Source: Natronorubrum bangense
Lineage (GTDB): Archaea > Halobacteriota > Halobacteria > Halobacteriales > Natrialbaceae
Assembly: GCF_004799645.1 (NCBI RefSeq)
Contig: NZ_CP031309.1
Span: 51,466 to 115,465, forward strand
DNA: 64,000 bases
Reading direction: 5' to 3'
A program made the position numbers and the translations under genes. The notes below the pieces were generated by a model. It searched no databases and had not been told where the DNA came from. It saw nothing but the letters and a program-made list of their open reading frames with translations. Below are positions 18,838-28,245 of this stretch, one piece after another; position 1 is the first letter of the stretch; every line of letters starts with the position of its first letter.

Positions 18838-19287
18838 TCACACTCTGTGTGTGTCCGACGCTTCGATCCGTACTGTAACCGGCTGGACACCGTCTCTGAG
18901 TGTTCGTTCTTCCAGTGCGGTTAGTTCCTCACGCGTTGCCTCGAGGGTGCCGATATGGTTCCCAGCGAGTTCGCCGGCCGGGCTTTTGAAACACGTCGGA
19001 CCACACGCGATCAGAAGTTCCTGTTCGTTCTTGTATCCCGGATACAGTAGCACATCGCCACGAGATGGGTAGACGGTGTGGTTTTCACGGGGAAGATCTG
19101 GCAGTTTGACCTCGTCAATGTTGATCCACGTGGCGTGGCCACTCCACCGGACATGCATCAGTTCGGAGGTCAACGGGAGGACCACTTTTAATGCGCGAAT
19201 CGACTCAGGAGCCTCCGACTCGAGCAGTGGTGCGACGTACGTGTCCTCGCCGACGGTGAGATGCAGTTCACTCACGGCAGTCACCAC
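18838..19287 (-). CDS. DUF3830-like protein (cyclophilin-like fold)
   Basis: A protein of 149 residues. The signatures HTVYPSRGDVLLYPG, LIACGPTCFKSPAGELAGNH and an N-terminal GEDTYVAPLL stretch recall DUF3830 proteins, small cyclophilin-like-fold proteins often found beside amino-acid or amide catabolism genes. The function is unknown; conserved Cys, His and Asn in the CGPTC...NH segment may form a binding site. The start overlaps the end of the SDR gene by 7 bases, so both are in one operon with the asparaginase. Confidence 0.7.
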   Translation of the reverse strand: MVTAVSELHLTVGEDTYVAPLLESEAPESIRALKVVLPLTSELMHVRWSGHATWINIDEVKLPDLPRENHTVYPSRGDVLLYPGYKNEQELLIACGPTCFKSPAGELAGNHIGTLEATREELTALEERTLRDGVQPVTVRIEASDTHRV

Positions 19288-20054
19288 GCTGTCCAGCCAC
19301 CATCGACACGCAGTACATGGCCGGTAATGAACTCGCTTTCGTCACTTGCCAGAAACAGGGCGGCGTCTGCAACGTCCTCGGGCAGTCCGAACCGAGGCCA
19401 CGGCGTCGACTCCTGCCAGTCGGCGAGCAGTTCCGGATCGGTTTCACGCCACTCGGCGTTCTGTGCCGTCTCGATGATCCCCGGTGCGAGCGCGTTGACG
19501 TTTATTTCGTCAGCCGCATAGTCGAGCGCCAGCTGCCGGGTCAGATTAGAGACTCCTCCTTTCGACGCACAGTAGGCTGCACTGTTCTCTCCGCCAACCA
19601 GCCCATAGATCGATGAGAGGTTGATGATCGTTCCATGGTTGCTCTCTTTGAGCGCTGGAAGGGCGTGCTTGCTCGTGAGAAACAGCCCTCGAAGATTGAC
19701 GTCCATGATCGCATCATACTCGTCGATGGGTGTCTCGTGGGCTTGATTCTGAAAATAGACCCCCGCGTTGTTGACGAGGATATCCAGTCCACCGAACTCG
19801 GTTTCCGCTGTCTCGAGGGCGTCGATGATGTCGGCTTCGTCCGTGACGTCCATCTCGACGAACTCGTAGTCGGCACCGACTTCCTCGAGTTGGTCGAAAA
19901 CGGACTGTTCGTCCTCGAGTTTTGGCTCACGCCTGACGTCAGCGACGACGACCTCTGCCCCCTCGGCCCCAAATCTCGCTGCAATCGCGTTTCCAATACC
20001 TGAACTCGCCCCCGTGACGAGTGCGACACGTCCCGCTAAGCGTCCTTCTGACAT
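19281..20054 (-). CDS. Short-chain dehydrogenase/reductase (SDR)
   Basis: A protein of 257 residues. The cofactor motif is TGASSGIG near residue 15, NNAG near residue 92, the catalytic Ser in NLSSIYG near residue 145 and the YCASK Tyr/Lys pair near residue 161. An acidic residue after the second strand (VADV) favours NAD(H). Family members oxidise or reduce alcohols and ketones; the substrate is unknown. It lies 33 bases after the asparaginase in the same operon. Confidence 0.9.
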   Translation of the reverse strand: MSEGRLAGRVALVTGASSGIGNAIAARFGAEGAEVVVADVRREPKLEDEQSVFDQLEEVGADYEFVEMDVTDEADIIDALETAETEFGGLDILVNNAGVYFQNQAHETPIDEYDAIMDVNLRGLFLTSKHALPALKESNHGTIINLSSIYGLVGGENSAAYCASKGGVSNLTRQLALDYAADEINVNALAPGIIETAQNAEWRETDPELLADWQESTPWPRFGLPEDVADAALFLASDESEFITGHVLRVDGGWTAW

Positions 20055-20087
20055 TCGGTATCAGCAACCATGGCAGAGGCCAAATAG

Positions 20088-21071
20088 CTATCGCTCGGGG
20101 TCCTCGCCGACGAATAGTCGCTGTCGGTCCGCAAAGTCGTCGGTAAGGGCACAGACGACCGCGAGTTTGATTCGGGCCTTGTGAGCCGGCAGATCGTCGC
20201 CGTGGATCGCTCCGTGTGACTGTAAGGTGGTCCCGCCACCACCACCGCCGTACACTGGTGCCGTTGTGCCAGCCTGACACCGTGAGACGACAACAACTGG
20301 TGTGTCCGCGGCGACTGCATCGGCGATCCCATCGCCGAGTTCGCTGGTCGTATTGCCGAGTCCAGTTCCGTTGACGATGATCCCGTCGACATCGTCCTCG
20401 AGCGCGTGATCGATCTGGCGACGGCCCATATCTGCGCCGCTGGCGACGATTGCGATATCACTCGTCACGGAGCCGACATCGAACGTCGCCGAGTAGCTTC
20501 GCGGCTCACGGATAATTCGTACGCCCGATCGGGTCAGCGTGGCAATCGGACCCGTACTCGGTGAGCCAAAGGTCTCGAGTGCGCTCGTGTGCGTCTTCGT
20601 AACATCGCGTGCGGCATGGACGTCGTCGTTTGTGGCCACGTACACGCCGTCGTCAAACTGCTCGTGGCTCGCGGCTCTGACTGCTGCGAGCAGGTTTGCT
20701 GGGCCGTCCGGACTGGTTTCGTCGGGCCGGCGCTGTGCACCGGTGAAAACGACCGGAATCGCACAGTCGAGCGTGAGGTCAAGAAAGTACGCAGATTCCT
20801 CGATCGTATCCGTGCCATGAGTGACGACGACACCGTCCGCGCCAGTAGCTGCGACACGTCGAACGGCTGCGGTGAGTTCCGCCATCGTGTCGAACGTCAT
20901 ATCATAGCTTGGCACCTGCGCGATCTCTTCGACTGTGAGGTTAGCGTGTGTCTCGAGTTCTGGAACGGCCTCGACCAGTTCTGCCCCTCGTTTGCTTGGC
21001 GTTGCACCTGCTTCGGAACCTGTACTCGCAATTGTCCCACCCGTGCTGAGGACAGTGATTGTTGGTAGCAT
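20088..21071 (-). CDS. L-asparaginase (type I/II family)
   Basis: A protein of 327 residues, the usual size. The two catalytic Thr boxes are clear: VLSTGGTIAST near residues 7-17 and VVTHGTDTIEESAY near residues 82-95. The family hydrolyses asparagine (sometimes glutamine or other amides) to the acid and ammonia. It is the first gene of an operon with the SDR and DUF3830 genes and is divergent from the solute-binding protein gene. No signal peptide is seen, so it is cytoplasmic. In this setting the substrate may be a different amide. Confidence 0.9.
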   Translation of the reverse strand: MLPTITVLSTGGTIASTGSEAGATPSKRGAELVEAVPELETHANLTVEEIAQVPSYDMTFDTMAELTAAVRRVAATGADGVVVTHGTDTIEESAYFLDLTLDCAIPVVFTGAQRRPDETSPDGPANLLAAVRAASHEQFDDGVYVATNDDVHAARDVTKTHTSALETFGSPSTGPIATLTRSGVRIIREPRSYSATFDVGSVTSDIAIVASGADMGRRQIDHALEDDVDGIIVNGTGLGNTTSELGDGIADAVAADTPVVVVSRCQAGTTAPVYGGGGGGTTLQSHGAIHGDDLPAHKARIKLAVVCALTDDFADRQRLFVGEDPER

Positions 21072-21129
21072 ATGTTATGATCGTTCTCCGACTGGATATC
21101 TCTTTTGTACATGCGGTAGATAGTTAGGA

Positions 21130-21156
21130 ATATTCAACCTATACGCGTTTGAATAT
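21130..21156. promoter_or_regulatory. Spaced inverted repeat before the solute-binding protein gene
   Basis: ATATTCAA (21130-21137) and TTGAATAT (21149-21156) form an inverted repeat with an 11-base spacer between the divergent asparaginase and solute-binding genes. The half-site matches the element before the first ABC ATPase, so a shared regulator is plausible. Confidence 0.45.
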
Positions 21157-21190
21157 AGAAAATCCCCGATTTACGTCTGCATAAGAGGAA

Positions 21191-21200
21191 CGTTTAATAC
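21191..21200 (+). promoter_or_regulatory. TATA box of the solute-binding protein gene
   Basis: CGTTTAATAC lies 26-35 bases before the ATG at 21226, predicting a nearly leaderless message. Confidence 0.55.
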
Positions 21201-21225
21201 GGCGCAGGGTATGTGACTGCTTGTA

Positions 21226-22554
21226 ATGCCAGACGGTATCAGTAGACGAAACTTTGTGGCGTACGGTGGCGCAGCAGCGGGTGCAGCACTTGCTGGGTGT
21301 ATTGGTGGCGACGATGGTCCAGCACGACCACTCGAGTGGATTGGGCCAGACTGGGCGGTCAGTGACGAGCAAGCCGAAAAGATGGAAGAGATGTCGGATG
21401 TCGAGGTGAACACGACGATTGCGACAATCGGTGACACACAGGCACAACTCCTCGGCGGCGGATCCGAAAATACGGACGTGTTCACGTCGGATACGACCGG
21501 CTCTGGGGCACTCACTCGAGATAACCCGGTAACGATTCCGATGCCGGTCGAAGACCTGGAAAACTGGGACGAAGAGCAGATTTCCGACCTGTTTACCGAC
21601 CCAGCCGAGCGGCTGAGTCATCTCGGCGAGCAAGTCGACACAGTCAACCAAGAGCTGTGGGTCGACGGAGACACCCGCGAAGAGATCCTGTTCTCGCCGT
21701 ATGCTTACAACTTCGACGCGATGGGGTACAACCCATCGTTTGTCGACGACGTCTCCCTGTGGAGTGCACAGTTCGACGAACAGTACGAGGGAGAGGTCAT
21801 CGTCGGCGAGACTGCAGCGATCACGATCCCGCAGGCGATCATGCACTTACTCGACAACGACATGATCGACGGCGACATCGGCCAGTTGAACAACCCGACG
21901 CAAGACCAACTCGATACGGCGATCGATTTCCTTATTGAGGAGAAAGAAGCTGGGCAGTTCCGGTCGACCTGGGAAGCCTACGGCGAGTCCGTGACGCTGA
22001 TGGCCGGCGAAGAAGCGGTCATCGGAGACATCTGGCAGCCAGCAGCGATGGACGTCCGCCGAGAAGGGACACCGTGTACCTACGCCACGATGAGCGAAGG
22101 CATTCAAGGCTACCGCTACTGGTACGGTGGGATGGCGACACTCGAGGGCGCACGCGAGCGGCAGAACGTCGAGCAGGTCACGTTCCTGTACGATCAGGTC
22201 CACCTCGGCGCGTGGTTCCCCGGCTTCGTTCAGGGTCGTGGCTACTCCGTGCCCCACTACGAAAACGAGGAACTCGTCCGCGACGGCTCGGACGACTCGG
22301 GCGAGGGAATGGGACCAGAGTACTACGACTGGGCGTACCGCGGCGAGGCCACGTACGAAGAGATCGACGAACCGGCGCTGTTCGATCCGCTCGACTACGA
22401 CTGGTCGATGGAGGAAGGCTCTCCCGACTCGAACGGCGGCACTCGTGACAGTGGGCCGATCGAAGAACGGATCGACCGCATCGGCTTCTTCCAGATCTGG
22501 CCCGAGGAGGCAGACTACATGGTCTCACGCTGGGAGGACTTCCTGGCTGCCTAA
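21226..22554 (+). CDS. ABC transporter solute-binding lipoprotein, PotD-like
   Basis: A protein of 442 residues. The N-terminus has a twin-arginine motif (SRRNF) followed by a lipobox (AALAGC, Cys at residue 25), so it is a Tat-exported lipoprotein, typical of haloarchaeal binding proteins. The mature part resembles the polyamine/iron-type binding protein fold. It is highly acidic. It is followed 47 bases later by a permease gene, so it delivers solute to the PotB/PotC-like permeases. The ligand is not readable from sequence; the neighbours suggest an amine or cyclic amide. Confidence 0.88.
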   Translation: MPDGISRRNFVAYGGAAAGAALAGCIGGDDGPARPLEWIGPDWAVSDEQAEKMEEMSDVEVNTTIATIGDTQAQLLGGGSENTDVFTSDTTGSGALTRDNPVTIPMPVEDLENWDEEQISDLFTDPAERLSHLGEQVDTVNQELWVDGDTREEILFSPYAYNFDAMGYNPSFVDDVSLWSAQFDEQYEGEVIVGETAAITIPQAIMHLLDNDMIDGDIGQLNNPTQDQLDTAIDFLIEEKEAGQFRSTWEAYGESVTLMAGEEAVIGDIWQPAAMDVRREGTPCTYATMSEGIQGYRYWYGGMATLEGARERQNVEQVTFLYDQVHLGAWFPGFVQGRGYSVPHYENEELVRDGSDDSGEGMGPEYYDWAYRGEATYEEIDEPALFDPLDYDWSMEEGSPDSNGGTRDSGPIEERIDRIGFFQIWPEEADYMVSRWEDFLAA

Positions 22555-22601
22555 CTCGAGTATGGTACGACCATCTTCCCGCAGTCAGAAACACGTATCA
22601 C

Positions 22602-23510
22602 ATGAGTTCTGAACCAAAAACCGGCATATCAGGCCTGTTGAACAGCGACAGGGATGACCTGGTCAACGAAGTGACTGGGCTAATAGCGCCGACCGTACTG
22701 TGGTTTGCCGTCTTTCTGTTGCTTCCGTTGCTCGTTATTCTCTACTACAGCTTCCTCACGTATCAGTCGTTCAATGTGGTAAACGAGTTTACGCTCTCGG
22801 CGTGGATCGATGGGGTGTTCGGCTCCGGTGCGGTTCGGGGCGCGTTCGTCCGAACGATCGGCGTTGGAATCATCGTGACGATCATCACACTCGCGTTCGG
22901 CTACCCGCTCGCGTACTATCTCCGATTCCACACCACGCCGATGGTCGGACTCGTCTTACTGTTGTTCCTCGTCATCCCGTTCTGGACGTCGGAGCTGATC
23001 CGAACGTTCGGCTGGTTTCCGATTCTGGGACGAAACGGGATCGTCAACGGGCTGTTGATGAATCTCGGGCTCACCAGTGGGCCGATCGGCTGGCTGCTGT
23101 TCTCGTCGTTCTCACAAGCGGTCGGCTATCTGCAAAACTACGTCGTGTTCATGGCGGCACCGATCTACATCTCACTGTCACAGATCGATGAGGGGCTGCT
23201 CAACGCATCCGAAACGCTGCGTGGAGACCCGGTTGAGACGTTCAAGAACGTTACGTGGCCGCTAAGCCTCCCCGGTGTCGCGATTGGCTGTATGTTCACG
23301 TTCGTGCTGACGATCGGGAACTTCACCGTGCCATCGTTCCTCAGTGGCGGTGCCAACACGGTGCCGACGCTGATCTTCAACCGCTACAGTCAGGGACTCA
23401 ACTACCCTTCGGCTGCAGCACTCTCGATCACACTGCTCGTCGTGATCTTCGCGTTCGTCTTCCTGCTGTTCAGAGTCGTCGATATCACCGAGATTGCCAG
23501 CCAGGACTGA
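22602..23510 (+). CDS. ABC transporter permease, PotB-like
   Basis: A protein of 302 residues with about six membrane helices. The cytoplasmic EAA-type loop that docks with the ATPase is seen as ASETLRGDPVETFKNVTWPLSLPG (residues about 203-226), matching the family's EAA...G...I-LP consensus. It lies directly after the solute-binding protein gene. The partner permease is 2 kb away, beyond the inverted chaperonin-like gene. Confidence 0.9.
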   Translation: MSSEPKTGISGLLNSDRDDLVNEVTGLIAPTVLWFAVFLLLPLLVILYYSFLTYQSFNVVNEFTLSAWIDGVFGSGAVRGAFVRTIGVGIIVTIITLAFGYPLAYYLRFHTTPMVGLVLLLFLVIPFWTSELIRTFGWFPILGRNGIVNGLLMNLGLTSGPIGWLLFSSFSQAVGYLQNYVVFMAAPIYISLSQIDEGLLNASETLRGDPVETFKNVTWPLSLPGVAIGCMFTFVLTIGNFTVPSFLSGGANTVPTLIFNRYSQGLNYPSAAALSITLLVVIFAFVFLLFRVVDITEIASQD

Positions 23511-23633
23511 GTTCGAATACTCGACACACTGTTTTTTGACCGGTACAATCACACACACTGCGTGGCGCTGGAACATTCTGTCTGGTTAAACAAAACCATA
23601 GACGAAGTTCCCACGCCTATGACGAGAACGGTG

Positions 23634-25418
23634 TCACTGATGCCAGATCGTATCGTCTCGCTCGTCGAGATACTCCTGGTGGTTCTCCGCATGTTCGTCG
23701 TAGATCGCATCTCCCGGATCCGTCGGCTCGTCGGTAAACGTCGCGTCGATCGCATCGTCGACGCGAAGCACGAGCAACGCGACGTCGACGGCATGTCGAT
23801 AACATCGGAGACGGATCCCTGTCGGATCGAGCAAGCCTGCCTCGAGGACATCATCGACCTGCTTGTCGGGCAAGACAAGTCCCGGAGTGGTGCCGTTCGT
23901 TGCGTTCGTCGTCGCCTCTCGAAGGTTCGTTAGCGTCGTCAGCGGATCCATTCCCGCGTTCCGTGCGAGCGTCGACACGAATCGCTCCGTCGCATCGGCA
24001 AACGCCTCGAGAGCGAGTTGCTCGCGTCCGTTTGCATCGAGCGCGGCGTCACGCAGCGCGTTCGCGAGCTCGAGTTCGGTCGCCCCACCACCGGGGAGCA
24101 CTCCCGGGGGCCCTCTGGTGTCTCCGTTCGCCGTCGCAACCGCAGCGACGGCTTTTCTGATCTCCGTTGCTGCCTGTTCGCCAAGCTGGCCGTGAACTCC
24201 GTGGAGCAGAAACGTCACGGAGTCCGGATCGAGACACTCGCTGAACACCATCATCCGTCGGCGTTTTCGGCGGTCCTGGCGCTGATCGATGACCTGCTGT
24301 TCGACAAGCCCCGCGTAGCCGAGATCAGCCGGTGTCACGTCCGTCGGGTCGATGACTGGTGTTGCACCGGTTGCACTCGCCAACTGTGCGAGTTTGAGGC
24401 GGTTGACGCCGCGGATCCCCATGATCCCACGTTCGACGAGCAGTTCCTGATAGGCGTCGGTAATGCCGGTCCTGGTCACGACGACATCGACACCGGCCTC
24501 GACGAGGCCATCAACGACCTGTTCGCGGCGACTTACGAACACGTCGTCGAATGCTTCGATTTCATCGGGCGAATCAACGATGATCCGCTCGCCGTCTTGC
24601 TGGAAATCTGGATCCTGCAGCCCGCCAGTTTTCCCGTCGTTCGCTTTTCCGCGTTTGAATCCACTGAGCACGAGCACGTTCGCATCCTCGACTCGGCGGG
24701 GCATCCGATCGTCACAGATTTCGTTTCGATCGAGCACTGACCCGAAAACGAGCCGCGAATCTGCGATCGATCCCGAGCGGATCTGCCGGACAGCAAGCGT
24801 TTCCTCGTCTGGCATCCCGACCTGTCCGGCTGCCTCGACGGCACCCGATGCCCACGCTGCTCGCGCATTCCCAATATCGTTGCCAGTCATGGCCGATCGG
24901 GCAACCATCTCCGCAGCAGCAGTCGGCTCCGCAAACGAATCGAGTGGCTTCGAGAGCGACTGCATCGTTTCCTCGACGTGCTCGAGGCCCACGCTGTATC
25001 CCTGCTCGATCGTCGTCGGATGAACACCCATCTCGATTAGTCGTTCACCCTCCTCGAGTAGCGCACCAAGTAAAACGACAGTCGTTGCGATCCCGTCTGG
25101 GACGATTTCCCCGACGACATCCGTCGTTCCCGGCCGTTCCGGAGCGATAAGCCGACGGATAATCGGCCCCATTGGATGTTCAATTGGGAGTTCCTCGAGG
25201 ATAGTCGCGCCATCGCTGCTGATCGTATCCACCCGTGTTGGAGGCTCTCCCGGCTCTCGGTCTCCGGATGGTCGACCCGCAATCAGCGTGTCGTGAGATA
25301 GTGGGCCGACCGAGCTCTCGAGGACACCAGTTACCGCTCGAGCAGCGACGATGTTTGCGTGTGGAAACTGTAACTCCCCACCAGTTTCGGTTCCGTCTTC
25401 CATGTGTAACACTGTCAT
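23634..25418 (-). CDS. Degenerate group II chaperonin (thermosome/TCP-1 paralogue)
   Basis: A protein of 594 residues, somewhat longer than thermosome subunits (about 550). Family marks are clear: SDGATILEELPIEHP near residue 68, VHPTTIEQGY near residue 132, PGGGATELELA near residue 442, GREQLALEAFADA near residue 464, and a C-terminal ALLVLRVDDAI. The ATP site is altered: the GDGTT motif reads PDGIA (107-111) and the position normally held by the catalytic Asp before the PGGG motif is Lys (about K422). It may therefore bind partners without normal ATP-driven cycling. The ATG at 25418 fits the family better than 25490. It lies opposite in strand between two permease genes of one transporter. 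Identity is sure; function is open. Confidence 0.85.
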   Translation of the reverse strand: MTVLHMEDGTETGGELQFPHANIVAARAVTGVLESSVGPLSHDTLIAGRPSGDREPGEPPTRVDTISSDGATILEELPIEHPMGPIIRRLIAPERPGTTDVVGEIVPDGIATTVVLLGALLEEGERLIEMGVHPTTIEQGYSVGLEHVEETMQSLSKPLDSFAEPTAAAEMVARSAMTGNDIGNARAAWASGAVEAAGQVGMPDEETLAVRQIRSGSIADSRLVFGSVLDRNEICDDRMPRRVEDANVLVLSGFKRGKANDGKTGGLQDPDFQQDGERIIVDSPDEIEAFDDVFVSRREQVVDGLVEAGVDVVVTRTGITDAYQELLVERGIMGIRGVNRLKLAQLASATGATPVIDPTDVTPADLGYAGLVEQQVIDQRQDRRKRRRMMVFSECLDPDSVTFLLHGVHGQLGEQAATEIRKAVAAVATANGDTRGPPGVLPGGGATELELANALRDAALDANGREQLALEAFADATERFVSTLARNAGMDPLTTLTNLREATTNATNGTTPGLVLPDKQVDDVLEAGLLDPTGIRLRCYRHAVDVALLVLRVDDAIDATFTDEPTDPGDAIYDEHAENHQEYLDERDDTIWHQ

Positions 25419-25506
25419 TCCGACGGGCAGCGAATAAAAACCTATCCACGGATAGCCGCGTTTTCGTCGCTGAGTTAACCATGTTGACACAAGCCATGCG
25501 CAGTAT

Positions 25507-25516
25507 CTTTATATGA
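25507..25516 (+). promoter_or_regulatory. TATA box of the PotC-like permease gene
   Basis: A CTTTATATGA-type element ends about 24 bases before the ATG at 25540. The permease therefore has its own promoter, which fits its separation from the solute-binding protein and first permease. Confidence 0.6.
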
Positions 25517-25539
25517 TATGCCACCAGTACTCAGGGTAG

Positions 25540-26388
25540 ATGGCAACAAAGCACTCTTCGGTCGACGCACAGATGGATCAATCTGTGTTAACACGACTCG
25601 TTCAGTGGTTCGATATGAAACGCCTGCTGGCAGCGTATTTCATCCTGATTTCGCTGTACATCTACGCCCCGATGATCGCGCTGATTGTCTTTTCGTTCAA
25701 CGCAGGCGGTATCTCGCCGCCGTATCAAGGGTTTACGTTGGCGTGGTACAGTGAGTTGGCAGGCAATCGGGGCATTCTCATCTCGGTCTGGCGATCGATC
25801 CAACTTGCACTCGTTGTGACGGTGATCACGACGATACTGGGCACTGCCGCGGCGCTTGCATATCGCTATGACTTCCGTGGTCGGAAGCTGTTCCTGTATC
25901 TGATCGTCCTCGGGATCATCACACCAGGGATCGCGTTCAGCGTCGGTTCGACGCTGTTTCTCAACGAGGTGCTCGGACTCTCGCGGTCGATGTGGCTTGC
26001 TCTCCCAGCTCACGTCGTCTGGACGCTCCCGTTTGCCGTCATCGTCTTGCTCGCCGGCTTCCCGCCGAATCTGGCACAGAACGAAGAAGCAGCGCGAGTG
26101 ATGGGGGCAAGTCGAGTCACCACGTTCCGAGAGATTATCCTGCCACAGATCGCGCCAACCGTTCTCGGTGCAGCCGTCTTCGCGTTTACGCTCTCGTACA
26201 ACGAAGCCGAACGTGGTCTCCTCCTCGTTGGCCGAGACCGAACCATGCCAATGGAAGTGTTCAGTATCGCCTCTGCAGAACGTGCAACTCCGGAACTGTT
26301 CGCCCTCGGGAGCATGACGACGGTGTTTTCGACGATTCTCCTCCTTATTGCCGGTGGCCTCGTCGTCTACGGTGCCAGACAGACCTGA
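25540..26388 (+). CDS. ABC transporter permease, PotC-like
   Basis: A protein of 282 residues with about six membrane helices. The EAA-type loop appears as EEAARVMGASRVTTFREIILPQIAP (residues about 185-209). It is the second permease of the PotABCD-type importer, transcribed from its own promoter, divergent from the chaperonin-like gene. Confidence 0.9.
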   Translation: MATKHSSVDAQMDQSVLTRLVQWFDMKRLLAAYFILISLYIYAPMIALIVFSFNAGGISPPYQGFTLAWYSELAGNRGILISVWRSIQLALVVTVITTILGTAAALAYRYDFRGRKLFLYLIVLGIITPGIAFSVGSTLFLNEVLGLSRSMWLALPAHVVWTLPFAVIVLLAGFPPNLAQNEEAARVMGASRVTTFREIILPQIAPTVLGAAVFAFTLSYNEAERGLLLVGRDRTMPMEVFSIASAERATPELFALGSMTTVFSTILLLIAGGLVVYGARQT

Positions 26389-26496
26389 CGAAGTCTTGTG
26401 ACTCGAAAATGCGTTTCCGTGGTTTCTGGTGTGGGTGATACTATCAACCAAACACAAGAAAAGGCTTTTTAGATACCCCTCGAACTCGAATTCGCA

Positions 26497-27333
26497 ATGA
26501 CGTCCAAAGTATGCCTTACGTACGACTTTGACGCGGTATCGACGTGGCTGTGGTCATATGACTCCTGGGATATGCCAACACGGCATTCTCGAGGTGTGTA
26601 TGGGGCGAACGTCGGTGCCCCGCGCCTGCTCGACCTCCACGACAAACACGACATCCCTGCGACCTGGTTCATCCCTGGCCACACGATCGACAGCTTCCCA
26701 GAGATCAGCGCCGAAGTCTGGGATCGCGGGTACGACATCCAGCACCATGGCTGGAGTCACACCGGTCCCGCAACGTACGACACCAAAGAGGACGAGATGG
26801 CGGACGTCGAACGAGCGATCGACTCGATCGTCGATCTCACCGGTCGCAAACCCACCGGCTACCGCTCGCCTGCGTGGGACTACTCGGCGAACACACTCGA
26901 CATTCTCGACGAAGTCGGCATCGAGTGGGACTCGAGCAAGATGGCTTCCGACTTCGAACCCCACTGGCTCTACGGCGACTGGAGCGCACCCGAGGACGGC
27001 CCGTACGACCGCGGTGAACCCACGGATATCGTCGAACTCCCCGTTTCCTGGCAGCGTGACGACTGGCCTGCACTGACGTTTACCTGGGCACGCCCACACC
27101 GTATGGGCTACGTGAGCGAGGATTCGCTGTTCCAGCGCTACTACGACCAGTTCGACTGGATGCACGAAAACGTCGACGACGGCGTGTTCATCCTGACTCT
27201 GCACCCACAGGTCATCGGGCAGGCCCACCGCATCTCGCGACTCGAAGAGTTGATCGAGCACATGATGGATCACGACGATGTCGAGTTCGAAGAGATGGAC
27301 GCCGTCGCCTCCGAGTTCCGCGAGAACAACTGA
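26497..27333 (+). CDS. Polysaccharide deacetylase-family hydrolase (PuuE/imidase-like candidate)
   Basis: A protein of 278 residues with the NodB-type barrel: the metal/catalytic Asp motif TYDFDAV at residues 8-14, WFIPGHTID near residue 57, the His motif HHGWSHTGP near residue 84, GYRSPAW near residue 126, and a late TLHPQVIGQAHR His motif near residue 230. This group removes N-acetyl groups from sugars, but its PuuE-like branch hydrolyses ring amides such as allantoin, and cyclic imide hydrolases have the same fold. With so many ring-amide enzymes nearby, a ureide or imide substrate is plausible. No signal peptide, so it acts in the cytoplasm, against a cell-wall role. Confidence 0.85.
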   Translation: MTSKVCLTYDFDAVSTWLWSYDSWDMPTRHSRGVYGANVGAPRLLDLHDKHDIPATWFIPGHTIDSFPEISAEVWDRGYDIQHHGWSHTGPATYDTKEDEMADVERAIDSIVDLTGRKPTGYRSPAWDYSANTLDILDEVGIEWDSSKMASDFEPHWLYGDWSAPEDGPYDRGEPTDIVELPVSWQRDDWPALTFTWARPHRMGYVSEDSLFQRYYDQFDWMHENVDDGVFILTLHPQVIGQAHRISRLEELIEHMMDHDDVEFEEMDAVASEFRENN

Positions 27334-27351
27334 TCGATCAGCGGATCACGA

Positions 27352-27978
27352 TCAGATCCGATCCAGCAACTCCCGTTTTTTGGCCTCGAACTCCTGTTCC
27401 GTGAGATGTCCCTGCTCGAGTAAGGTCGCCAGCCGCTCGAGTGTCTCGAGCGGATCGTCAACGGGCTGGTCGTCAGCAGGCTGGGCACCGATCTGTTGGC
27501 GAAACTGTGTGCAGGCAGCGCTGGCGACGTCGGTTGGGCTTCGACCGACATCGATGTAGTACCGGCTGGCCCCCCGAACGACCAGCCGCTGGTTGCCGTT
27601 CGCTGTTTCGAGCGTCACACGCTCTACATCGGTACTGGGAACTGAGCGATACTCGTGATCGGCAGGTGAGTTCCGCTGAACCACGACCAGCAGTCGCTGG
27701 CCAGTCACGACCGTCAACAAGTCTCGGCCGTGACTCGCCACTTTTCGGGTGCGACTCTCCTCACGTTGCTTACGGTCGTCGTCGTTGGATTCGGAGTCCA
27801 TGAGCCGCCCACGAAGGACGTACTGGACATGCTCGTCGCTGTCCAGTTGCTCGAGGAGCAAACGGCGGTCACGCTCGTCAAATTCGAGTCGCTCGAGTGT
27901 CTCGGCGGCCGACTCAGAGAAAACATCGCCACGGGATACCGAGGTCTCCTGTCGGCCAGTCTCGTCATCTGGTGCCAT
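27352..27978 (-). CDS. PH-like/SHOCT domain protein
   Basis: A protein of 208 residues. The middle (residues about 55-160) is a beta-rich domain (GRDLLTVVTGQRLLVVVQRN, VERVTLETANGNQRLVVRG) like bacterial PH-type domains. The C-terminus is a SHOCT module (LERLATLLEQGHLTEQEFEAKKRELLDRI). Such proteins are common in haloarchaea and of unknown function. The ATG at 27978 is chosen over 28002. It converges with the deacetylase gene, 18 bases apart. Confidence 0.75.
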   Translation of the reverse strand: MAPDDETGRQETSVSRGDVFSESAAETLERLEFDERDRRLLLEQLDSDEHVQYVLRGRLMDSESNDDDRKQREESRTRKVASHGRDLLTVVTGQRLLVVVQRNSPADHEYRSVPSTDVERVTLETANGNQRLVVRGASRYYIDVGRSPTDVASAACTQFRQQIGAQPADDQPVDDPLETLERLATLLEQGHLTEQEFEAKKRELLDRI

Positions 27979-28245
27979 ACTGGTCAGAAGCCGGGCACGC
28001 ATATAAATTCCCGAGCGCCACCACGGCTCGTGACACTCGAGAGAACGCCACGTTACAGTTCGTAGCGATAACAGCTATAGCGATTCGACGAGAACGAGTA
28101 TCACACCCACAGCGCGGAGTGATGCGACCGACGAACTATCGACAGCCAGCGACAGCACAGCGACGACAACACGGCACGCATGGTGTTGATCGCCGTCCGT
28201 GACCGAACTGCTAGCGGCTGGCCGATAGCCTCGTCAGAGAAATCC

